Positions 1 through 5,649 of a DNA stretch of 5,649 bases are shown here, in pieces. The translations under genes were made by a program, and so were the position numbers. The number at the start of each line of letters is the position of its first letter. The stretch's first letter is position 1. Source of the DNA: Bacteroidia bacterium (GTDB lineage: Bacteria > Bacteroidota > Bacteroidia > Bacteroidales > GCA-2748055); NCBI GenBank assembly GCA_004525825.1, contig SPBY01000237.1, positions 1 to 5,649 of the forward strand, read 5' to 3'. Under the pieces are notes generated by a model that worked only from the letters and a program-made list of their open reading frames with translations, had not been told where the DNA came from and made no database searches.

Positions 1-2073
1 GCCATGCAGGATGCCACGGCCCAGATGGCACTCTTGCAGTTTATGCAGGCCGGAAAACCAAGGGCGGCAGTACCCTCCACGGTTCACTGCGACCACCTGA
101 TCCAGGCAAAATCGGGTGCTGTAGAAGATCTAAAAACTGCCTTGCATACCAACCAGGAGGTGTATGATTTCCTGGGAAGCGTATCCAACAAATACGGGAT
201 CGGATTCTGGAAACCAGGTGCAGGAATCATTCACCAGGTGGTCCTGGAGAACTACGCTTTTCCCGGGGGAATGATGATCGGAACAGATTCGCATACGGTG
301 AACGCAGGCGGATTGGGCATGATCGCCATCGGAGTAGGTGGCGCCGATGCCGTGGATGTAATGGCAGGAATGCCCTGGGAGCTCAAGTTTCCAAAACTGG
401 TTGGAGTAAAACTGACCGGCAGGCTAAACGGGTGGACCTCGGCCAAGGATGTGATTCTGAAGGTGGCCGGAATTCTCACTGTGAAGGGAGGAACCGGTAA
501 AATCGTGGAGTATTTTGGAGACGGTGCCTCTTCCATCTCCTGCACAGGCAAGGGCACCATATGTAACATGGGTGCAGAGATCGGAGCCACCACCTCGCTG
601 TTTGGATACGATAAGAAAATGAGAGACTACCTGTCAGGCACAGGTCGTTCCGATGTGGCAGCTGAAGCCGATAAGATAGCAGAACACCTCACTGGAGATC
701 CGGAAGTCTACTCAGACCCGGAAAACTACTTCGATGAGGTGATCGAGATCGATCTCTCAAGCCTGGAGCCCCATATCAACGGACCCTTCACTCCAGATAA
801 GGCCTGGCCCATTTCTCAATTTGCCAAAGCAGTGAAAGAGCAGGGATATCCTGAAAAACTGGAAGTGGGACTGATCGGATCCTGCACCAACTCCTCCTAC
901 GAGGACATCACCCGGGCCGCTTCCATAGCCCGGCAGGCCGGTGAGAAACAATTAAAGGTCGCCGCAGAATTTACCATCACCCCGGGTTCCGAGCTGGTGC
1001 GTTACACCATTGAGAGGGACGGACTGATCAATACTTTTGAAGAGATCGGTGGTGTGGTGCTGGCCAATGCCTGTGGACCCTGCATCGGGCAGTGGGCCCG
1101 ACATGGTGCGGACAAGCAGGAAAAAAATTCCATCATCACCTCATTCAACCGCAACTTTGCCAAACGTAACGACGGGAATCCCAATACCCACTCTTTTGTA
1201 GCCTCTCCCGAAATAGTGACTGCCATGGCCATTGCTGGAAACCTGACCTTCAACCCTCTCACCGATACCCTGGTGAATGAGAAGGGGGAAGAGGTCAGGC
1301 TGGATGAACCCCAGGGACTGGAACTTCCCCTGAAAGGATTTGAGGTGGAAGACAATGGATATCAGGCCCCGGCCGAGGATGGAGGCAGCGTGGAAATCAG
1401 TGTCGATCCCTCCTCGAAGCGCTTGCAATTGCTGACTCCTTTTGCCCCGTGGAACGGAGAGGATCTGAGCGGCTTGAAACTGCTGATCAAGGCTCAGGGG
1501 AAATGTACCACCGACCACATTTCCATGGCGGGACCCTGGCTGCGTTTCAGGGGACACCTCGATAACATTTCTGACAACATGCTCATCGGTGGGGTCAATG
1601 CTTTCAATGAGAAGACCAATTCTGTGCTGAACCAGCTAAACGGCAAATATGAGCCGGTGCCTGCCACAGCCCGGGCTTACAAGGCTGCAGGGATTGGCAC
1701 CATCGTGGTGGGCGACGAGAATTATGGCGAGGGATCCTCCAGGGAACACGCAGCCATGGAGCCCAGGCACCTGGGAGTCAGGGTGGTATTGGTGAAATCT
1801 TTTGCCCGGATTCATGAGACCAATCTGAAGAAACAGGGCATGCTGGGACTCACTTTCCGGAACAAGGGGGACTATGAGCTGGTCAGGGAAGATGATCTCA
1901 TAGATGTAGGCGGATTGAAGGATCTGGAACCTGGAAAGCCCCTGAAGATAAGGCTGCGTCATTCCGATGGAACCACCGACAGCTTTCTGGCGGACCATAC
2001 ACTCAATCAAAACCAGATACTTTGGTTCCGGGCCGGTTCAGCACTGAACCTGATCAGGGAAGAAAACCAGTAA
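1..2073 (+). CDS. acn: Aconitate hydratase, 5'-truncated by the window edge
   Basis: Catalyses the citrate/isocitrate interconversion via cis-aconitate in the TCA cycle, in the cytoplasm, using a [4Fe-4S] cluster. The frame is open to base 1, and the ATG at 4 is an internal Met: the sequence enters midway through the conserved AMQDATAQMALLQF segment, so about 65-70 N-terminal residues are missing. Counting that Met as 1, the active site is complete by comparison with pig mitochondrial aconitase. D30-H31, H77, D95 and H97 (GTDSHT), and E192 are present. The cluster ligands are C294 (GSCTNSS), C357 and C360 (ACGPCIGQW). R383 and R388 follow in SFNRNFAKRND. The swivel domain (about 500-640) carries R516, S578 and R580 (YGEGSSREH). 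It belongs to the mitochondrial-type aconitase branch rather than AcnB. The stop lies 4 bases before the next gene. I see nothing broken; the truncation is only the window edge. The exact gene name (acn or acnA) is a convention choice. Confidence 0.97.
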   Translation, partial: AMQDATAQMALLQFMQAGKPRAAVPSTVHCDHLIQAKSGAVEDLKTALHTNQEVYDFLGSVSNKYGIGFWKPGAGIIHQVVLENYAFPGGMMIGTDSHTVNAGGLGMIAIGVGGADAVDVMAGMPWELKFPKLVGVKLTGRLNGWTSAKDVILKVAGILTVKGGTGKIVEYFGDGASSISCTGKGTICNMGAEIGATTSLFGYDKKMRDYLSGTGRSDVAAEADKIAEHLTGDPEVYSDPENYFDEVIEIDLSSLEPHINGPFTPDKAWPISQFAKAVKEQGYPEKLEVGLIGSCTNSSYEDITRAASIARQAGEKQLKVAAEFTITPGSELVRYTIERDGLINTFEEIGGVVLANACGPCIGQWARHGADKQEKNSIITSFNRNFAKRNDGNPNTHSFVASPEIVTAMAIAGNLTFNPLTDTLVNEKGEEVRLDEPQGLELPLKGFEVEDNGYQAPAEDGGSVEISVDPSSKRLQLLTPFAPWNGEDLSGLKLLIKAQGKCTTDHISMAGPWLRFRGHLDNISDNMLIGGVNAFNEKTNSVLNQLNGKYEPVPATARAYKAAGIGTIVVGDENYGEGSSREHAAMEPRHLGVRVVLVKSFARIHETNLKKQGMLGLTFRNKGDYELVREDDLIDVGGLKDLEPGKPLKIRLRHSDGTTDSFLADHTLNQNQILWFRAGSALNLIREENQ

Positions 2074-2077
2074 TCCC

Positions 2078-3169
2078 TTGCAGACCGCAAATTCCTTTAT
2101 TTCAGCATTTGCCCGGCTGGGTGATTTTCTCCGGCAGTTCCCGGAAGGAGAAGCGGATGGAGAGGGCGAAGCATCAGCTCAACTTTCAGAACTGAATCAT
2201 ACCCACAAGGATGCTTTCGCTGAAATCATTGAGACCGAGCATATATTCAATCCATGGTTTACAAAGGATTCGGTGCTCAGGGCTCTCAGCGGCATCGCAC
2301 AGATGCTGAAGCCAGAGGTCCTCAGGCAATGGCTTGCACCCTATGATCTCACCCCACCACCGGCCCGGCTGGTTCGCACGGTGGGTCTGGTCATGGCGGG
2401 AAACATTCCCCTGGTGGGTTTTCACGACCTCCTCTGCGTGCTGGCAAGCGGTCACCGGGTTCTGGCCAAACTTTCGTCCAAAGATGACAGGCTCATAAAG
2501 AAAGTGGCAGAAATTTTGTCGGACATTGATCCTGCCTTGGGAGGCCACATTGAATTAACTGATGAAACGCTGAAAGGGGTTGATGCGGTCATTGCCACCG
2601 GTAGCAACAACAGCGCACGGTACTTTGAATACTACTTCCGCAACATGCCTCACATTATCCGAAAGAACCGGAACGGAATCGCCGTGCTGACCGGGGAGGA
2701 AAGCGAAGATGAACTCTACCGCCTGGGCGAAGATATCTTCACCTACTTTGGCATGGGCTGCCGCAATGTGACCAAGATTTTCATACCCGATTCCTACGAT
2801 CTAACGAAACTACTGGGAGTCCTGGACCGGTTTTCCCACCTCAATCAGCATCATAAATACGGAAACAATGTGGATTACTACCGCACCCTCTACCTGATGA
2901 ACCAGGCACCTATACTCGATAACTGGGTGCTGCTTCTGAAGGAGGAAAGTGCCATTGCCAGTCCTGTGGGAGTTGTTTTTTATGAAAGATATTCGGAAAT
3001 TGGACAGGTACAAGAGCAACTGGACTTGCACAAAGAGGAGATCCAGTGCATTGTTTCCAACCTGACGGAAATTTCTGGTGCCATTGCCCCGGGTGAAACG
3101 CAGCAACCTATGCCCTGGGATTATGCCGACGGGGTGGACACCCTCGAATTCTTAAAGGAGCTTGTGTAA
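2078..3169 (+). CDS. Acyl-CoA reductase, LuxC-like (aldehyde dehydrogenase superfamily)
   Basis: Resembles the LuxC-type acyl-CoA reductases annotated widely in Bacteroidota, which are expected to reduce an activated acyl group to an aldehyde with NAD(P)H. At 363 residues it is shorter than luminescence LuxC (about 480), as is usual for this branch. An N-terminal helical part with a Glu/Gly-rich patch (about 23-31) is followed by the nucleotide-binding region, with MAGNIPLVGFHD (106-117) and ATGSNNSARYFEYY (173-186). The likely nucleophile is C228 in FGMGCRNV. There is no signal peptide or membrane segment. The TTG start at 2078 is the only standard start between the in-frame TGA at 2051-2053 and the conserved N-terminal region. 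The nearest purine-rich stretch (AGGGAAG, 2056-2062) is rather far upstream. The gene sits 4 bases after aconitase, so it is probably co-transcribed. No luxD, luxE or luciferase gene is nearby, so a luminescence role is not suggested. The physiological substrate is unknown. Confidence 0.88.
   Translation: MQTANSFISAFARLGDFLRQFPEGEADGEGEASAQLSELNHTHKDAFAEIIETEHIFNPWFTKDSVLRALSGIAQMLKPEVLRQWLAPYDLTPPPARLVRTVGLVMAGNIPLVGFHDLLCVLASGHRVLAKLSSKDDRLIKKVAEILSDIDPALGGHIELTDETLKGVDAVIATGSNNSARYFEYYFRNMPHIIRKNRNGIAVLTGEESEDELYRLGEDIFTYFGMGCRNVTKIFIPDSYDLTKLLGVLDRFSHLNQHHKYGNNVDYYRTLYLMNQAPILDNWVLLLKEESAIASPVGVVFYERYSEIGQVQEQLDLHKEEIQCIVSNLTEISGAIAPGETQQPMPWDYADGVDTLEFLKELV
3154..3160 (+). promoter_or_regulatory. 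Possible Shine-Dalgarno sequence of the ORF-3-like gene
   Basis: AAAGGAG lies inside the end of the acyl-CoA reductase gene, 10 bases before the ATG at 3171. It supports that ATG over the in-frame TTG at 3162, which is only one base from the motif. Bacteroidota often initiate translation without a strong Shine-Dalgarno contact, and the bases also encode part of the upstream protein, so this is a modest call. Confidence 0.4.
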
Positions 3170-3170
3170 G

Positions 3171-3704
3171 ATGATCTATCTCTTCAGAATTATCAGCGAT
3201 GAGAATCCCATCTTTTTCCGCGACATTGTGGCAGATTCTTCAGATTCATTCCTGAAATTCCACCATACCCTGCAGAAGGACCTGGGATACGATCCCACCC
3301 AACTTGCCTCTTTTTTCATTACCAACCATCAATGGGAAAAGCAGCAGGAGATCACCCTGCTCGATATGATGCCCGATCCGGGAGTAATCACATTTACCAT
3401 GGACCAGGTGACACTCGGAGAACTTCTCCATGAGCCGAACCAGCGCATGATCTATGTGTTTGATTTCTTTTCTGACCGGGCCTTTTTCATAGAACTCATC
3501 GAAACTTCTGAAGAGATTTCTTCAAAGAATACCCCCTTTATTGGTCATTCCAAAGGAGAGGCTCCTCCGCAGTTGGCCCTGGACCTCTTGTTGGATGAGG
3601 AGGCAGACGACAATCTGTTCGATGCGGTGGATGATCCGGAGGACCTGCGTCTCGACGATTTGGACCTGGACATGCTGGAGGAAGGAATGCCAGAGGATTT
3701 TTAG
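3171..3704 (+). CDS. pRiA4b ORF-3 family protein (often named IS1096 passenger TnpR family), acidic tail
   Basis: A 177-residue protein whose N-terminal part (MIYLFRIISDENPIFFRDI, then FHHTLQKDLGYD and LASFFITNHQWEK) matches my memory of the plasmid pRiA4b ORF-3-like family (PF07929). No biochemical function is established for it. Database names mentioning IS1096 or TnpR come from an early homologue. No resolvase catalytic motif, transposase or terminal repeat is visible here. The middle (about 80-115) has LGELLHEPNQRMIYVFDFFSDRAFFIEL, recalled from Bacteroidota members. The C-terminus is strongly acidic: residues 142-177 contain 18 Asp/Glu and one Arg, with leucines spaced between them. Such a tail could bind a basic partner or be disordered. 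The ATG at 3171 is preferred over TTG at 3162, which would overlap the previous gene by 8 bases. The gene starts one base after the acyl-CoA reductase stop and ends one base before miaA, so its expression is probably tied to both. Confidence 0.82.
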   Translation: MIYLFRIISDENPIFFRDIVADSSDSFLKFHHTLQKDLGYDPTQLASFFITNHQWEKQQEITLLDMMPDPGVITFTMDQVTLGELLHEPNQRMIYVFDFFSDRAFFIELIETSEEISSKNTPFIGHSKGEAPPQLALDLLLDEEADDNLFDAVDDPEDLRLDDLDLDMLEEGMPEDF

Positions 3705-3705
3705 C

Positions 3706-4614
3706 ATGAAAAAGACACTTCTTGTACTGGCCGGTCCCACCGCAGTAGGAAAGACAAGCTGCGGCATCCATATTGCCCGCCATTTCAATACAGAGATCAT
3801 CTCGGCCGATTCCAGGCAAATCTACCAGGAAACTGCCATTGGAACAGCTGTACCCACACCTGAAGAACTTGCCCAGGCAAAGCACCATTTTATCCAGGTC
3901 GTCCCGGTAAGCGAACCCTACAATGCCAGCATGTTTGAATTCCAGGTGCTTGAAAAACTGGAACTCTTATTTGAAAAGCACGACTTGCTTCTTATGGTAG
4001 GCGGTTCGGGCCTCTACATCGACGCGGTCTGCCATGGAATCGACGATCTGCCCACTGTGGATCCTTCACTTCGGAAACAATTGCTGCTTAGATACGAGAA
4101 AGAAGGACTCGAAGCCCTTACCTGGGAGTTGAGAAAGCTCGATCCTGTCTCATACAGCCAGGTGGACCTGAAGAATCACATGCGGGTGCTGAAGGCCCTG
4201 GAAGTGTCCATCCAGACCGGGAAGCCCTACTCCAGTTTCCTTTCTGCTGAAAAGAAGGAGCGGCCCTTCCAAATCCTTAGGATTGCTCTGGATATGGAGC
4301 GCCAGCTCCTTTATGAAAGGATCAACAAGCGGGTGGAATTGATGATGGAAGCCGGACTTCTGGAAGAGGTAAAGCTCTTGGGGCACCTCCGGGAATATAC
4401 TGCCATGAAGACTGTTGGATACCGGGAACTTTTCAGACACCTCGATGGGGAACTTTCGCTGGACGAGGCGGTGGATCTGATCCAAAGGAATACGCGGAAA
4501 TTTGCACGTAAACAACTTACCTGGTTCCGGAAGGAAAACCGGTACCAGTGGTTCTCACCCGATGATGGCCCTGAGATGCTCCACTGGATCGAAGAAAGTG
4601 CCGCTTATTTGTAA
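3706..4614 (+). CDS. miaA: tRNA dimethylallyltransferase MiaA
   Basis: Transfers the dimethylallyl group from dimethylallyl diphosphate to N6 of A37 in tRNAs reading UNN codons, giving i6A, which MiaB can convert to ms2i6A. It is a soluble cytoplasmic enzyme of 302 residues, full length for the family (about 300-315). Visible motifs in order: P-loop GPTAVGKTS (10-18); ISADSRQIYQ (32-41) with the conserved Asp at 35; VGGSGLYID (98-106); DLKNHMRVLKALEV (154-167); KTVGYRE (235-241); and RNTRKFARKQLTWFR (261-275). The usual GGTGLY Thr is Ser at 101, a conservative change that I recall from Bacteroidota MiaA. The ATG at 3706 puts the P-loop where expected. The frame is open further upstream to 3541, but that part is a Trp/Arg-rich shadow of the preceding gene. 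AGAGGA at 3692-3697 is a possible weak ribosome site. It starts one base after the previous stop and overlaps the convergent glycosyltransferase gene by ten bases at its end. Confidence 0.97.
   Translation: MKKTLLVLAGPTAVGKTSCGIHIARHFNTEIISADSRQIYQETAIGTAVPTPEELAQAKHHFIQVVPVSEPYNASMFEFQVLEKLELLFEKHDLLLMVGGSGLYIDAVCHGIDDLPTVDPSLRKQLLLRYEKEGLEALTWELRKLDPVSYSQVDLKNHMRVLKALEVSIQTGKPYSSFLSAEKKERPFQILRIALDMERQLLYERINKRVELMMEAGLLEEVKLLGHLREYTAMKTVGYRELFRHLDGELSLDEAVDLIQRNTRKFARKQLTWFRKENRYQWFSPDDGPEMLHWIEESAAYL
4605..4614. other. Convergent overlap of the miaA and glycosyltransferase stop codons
   Basis: The ten bases TTATTTGTAA close both genes. Read on the plus strand they end miaA (Tyr-Leu-stop, with TAA at 4612-4614). 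Read on the minus strand they give the last residues Tyr-Lys and the TAA stop at 4607-4605 of the glycosyltransferase. There is therefore no intergenic room for a terminator. No clear GC-rich hairpin followed by a T run was seen on either strand close to this point, so transcripts from the two sides may run into each other. Confidence 0.9.
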
Positions 4615-5597
4615 AAATTCCGCTTGAACGCCGAATACTCGTCCCTGCCAAGGATTATCCGTTTCCAAAAGGCATTTAAAAAACCGCATCCATATCCAAA
4701 GAGCTGGGTATAGCTGGTAATTACGGCCAGGAGACCGATGGGGACACTTCGGTTCTTTACAGCTGCACTGAAGAACAGCAGCAGCATGTGGAATAACACC
4801 GGTAGGGCAAACCAGGCCGATACAGTGAGGGAGAGCACTGCCAGCATAGCTACCCCCAGGGTAAAAAGGGCCGGAGCAGCATGAACCATCTTCAGGGTTC
4901 CCGGGTGCCTTTTGTGCAGGTTTATTCTGGCAATTCCCGAATTGTAGACCTGTTTGAAAAACTGCCCCAGGGTGGTTCTCCGCTTGTGAAACACATAGGC
5001 TTCGCGGATCAGCTGGGTCTGAAATCCCTTGTCCAAAATCCTGATGCTCAGATCCACATCCTCTCCGAAACGCATGTTGGAAAATCCACCCGTGGCTTCA
5101 AATACCTTTTTTGAAAAACCCATGTTGAAACTGCGGGGATGAAACTTTCCCATTTTCTCGTTCCCACCCCTGATTCCTCCTGTGGTGAGAAAGGAGGTCA
5201 TGGAAAAATTGATCGCCTTCTGAAACTTTGTAAAATTGGCATGTGCCCTGTCGGGCCCGCCAAAGGCATCGGTATAATTTGCTTCAAGTGCATCCTCTAC
5301 TGTCTTAAAATATCCCTCCGGAAGAATGCAATCGGAGTCCAGGAAGATGGCATAGTCACCCTTGGCCCTTTCAAATCCGTAGTTGCGACTCAAGCCGGGC
5401 CCCGAGTTTTCCTTAAAGAAGTAAGAGGTATTCAACTGGTCCCTGTACTTCTCCACCACTGCTTCGCTGCTTAGGGTCGAGCCGTCCTCCACCACAATAA
5501 GCTCAAATCCCTTACGTGTCTGATGCGACAGGCTCCTGAGCAATTCTTCGGTCTCAGCCGGCCTGTTGTACACAGGAATGATGAAACTTATATCCAC
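4605..5597 (-). CDS. Family 2 glycosyltransferase with C-terminal membrane helices
   Basis: A 330-residue GT-A fold inverting glycosyltransferase of family GT2. The N-terminal domain opens with DISFIIPVYNRP (2-13). EDGS (37-40) and the DXD-type D87-S-D89 are expected to bind the nucleotide sugar and metal. GPGLSRNYG (66-74) is typical of the family. GEDVDLSIR (178-186) carries the E179-D180 pair, one of which should be the catalytic base. Hydrophobic segments at about 240-260, 262-280 and 286-308 predict two or three inner-membrane helices, with the catalytic domain in the cytoplasm. The likely role is sugar transfer to a lipid-linked or surface glycan; donor and acceptor cannot be read from sequence. 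The start is GTG at 5597, placed where GT2 proteins begin. The frame remains open upstream to the edge but has no ATG. It begins one base after the stop of a preceding minus-strand frame, suggesting an operon with a gene to the right. Confidence 0.9.
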   Translation of the reverse strand: MDISFIIPVYNRPAETEELLRSLSHQTRKGFELIVVEDGSTLSSEAVVEKYRDQLNTSYFFKENSGPGLSRNYGFERAKGDYAIFLDSDCILPEGYFKTVEDALEANYTDAFGGPDRAHANFTKFQKAINFSMTSFLTTGGIRGGNEKMGKFHPRSFNMGFSKKVFEATGGFSNMRFGEDVDLSIRILDKGFQTQLIREAYVFHKRRTTLGQFFKQVYNSGIARINLHKRHPGTLKMVHAAPALFTLGVAMLAVLSLTVSAWFALPVLFHMLLLFFSAAVKNRSVPIGLLAVITSYTQLFGYGCGFLNAFWKRIILGRDEYSAFKRNFYK

Positions 5598-5598
5598 T

Positions 5599-5649
5599 TT
5601 AAATCTCTTTCTCGACCTCGTAACTGTTCCTCTCTGCTGCAGACCGGGA
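5599..5649 (-). CDS. C-terminal end of an unidentified upstream gene
   Basis: On the minus strand one frame runs from the window edge for 17 minus-strand bases groups, ending with residues AAERNSYEVEKEI and a TAA stop at 5601-5599, one base before the glycosyltransferase GTG. The composition (charged, helix-like) looks like a real protein tail, and the one-base spacing matches the spacing seen twice on the other strand. It is too short to identify. The alternative is that this stretch is non-coding leader, or an N-terminal extension of the glycosyltransferase, whose own frame is also open to the edge. Confidence 0.45.
   Translation of the reverse strand, partial: SRSAAERNSYEVEKEI

Noticed and set aside
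4..6. ATG at 4 as the true aconitase start
   Set aside because: The frame is open before it and the residues that follow belong to the interior of the family alignment, with D30-H31 matching pig D100-H101, so the N-terminus lies outside the window.
252..2010. Several minus-strand open frames of 64-138 codons opposite the aconitase gene
   Set aside because: They lie entirely inside a strongly conserved coding gene, have low-complexity or implausible translations, and are explained as frames opened by the codon pattern of the real gene.
3162..3170. TTG at 3162 as start of the ORF-3-like gene
   Set aside because: It adds only three residues, overlaps the previous gene and lies one base from AAAGGAG. 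The ATG at 3171 has proper spacing and begins MIYLFRI, as expected for the family.
3510..3523. Near-palindrome GAAGAGATTTCTTC inside the ORF-3-like gene
   Set aside because: It is short, AT-rich and imperfect, with no T run or regulatory context, so it is compatible with chance codon content.
3171..3704. A mobile element, because relatives are named IS1096 passenger TnpR
   Set aside because: There is no transposase, resolvase active-site motif, terminal inverted repeat or target duplication, and the gene is embedded without gaps between two chromosomal genes.
3541..3705. Upstream in-frame extension that would lengthen MiaA by 55 residues
   Set aside because: It overlaps the ORF-3-like gene in another frame. 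Its translation is rich in Trp, Arg and Cys with no family resemblance, and MiaA proteins begin just before the P-loop, as the ATG at 3706 gives.
4881..5474. Plus-strand open frames opposite the glycosyltransferase gene
   Set aside because: The minus-strand protein has clear GT2 motifs throughout this stretch; the opposite frames show no recognisable domains or start context.

Overview
The window reads as ordinary, densely packed chromosomal DNA from a member of the Bacteroidota, probably a Bacteroidales-like or marine/anaerobic relative. This rests on protein character: a mitochondrial-type aconitase, a short LuxC-like acyl-CoA reductase of the kind common in Bacteroidota, a pRiA4b ORF-3-like protein with an acidic tail, a MiaA with Bacteroidota-style motifs, and a GT2 glycosyltransferase with C-terminal membrane helices. 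Base composition looks balanced, around half G+C by eye. No rRNA, tRNA, CRISPR array, insertion sequence or phage gene was seen.

Layout: positions 1-4614 hold four plus-strand genes in a row. They are the 3' part of an aconitase gene (1-2073, start outside the window), an acyl-CoA reductase starting with TTG (2078-3169), a pRiA4b ORF-3 family protein (3171-3704), and miaA (3706-4614). The gaps between them are 4, 1 and 1 bases, so they are almost certainly co-transcribed, with any promoter upstream of the window. From the right edge come minus-strand genes: the last codons of an unidentified protein (5599-5649), then, one base later, a membrane-associated family 2 glycosyltransferase (4605-5597, GTG start). 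The two convergent transcription units overlap by ten bases at 4605-4614, where the miaA stop and the glycosyltransferase stop lie within the same short sequence.

Functionally the plus-strand cluster is mixed. It combines a TCA-cycle Fe-S enzyme, an enzyme expected to reduce acyl-CoA or a related activated acyl group to an aldehyde, a small acidic protein of unknown role, and the enzyme that prenylates A37 of tRNAs reading UNN codons. No single pathway joins them, and the arrangement may reflect genome compaction as much as shared function. The minus-strand glycosyltransferase probably acts at the inner membrane in cell-surface glycan or glycolipid assembly.

I did not find a convincing new biological system. 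The points most worth a second look are the convergent stop overlap, the extreme gene packing with non-ATG starts, the acidic ORF-3-like protein placed directly before miaA, and the acyl-CoA reductase behind aconitase.
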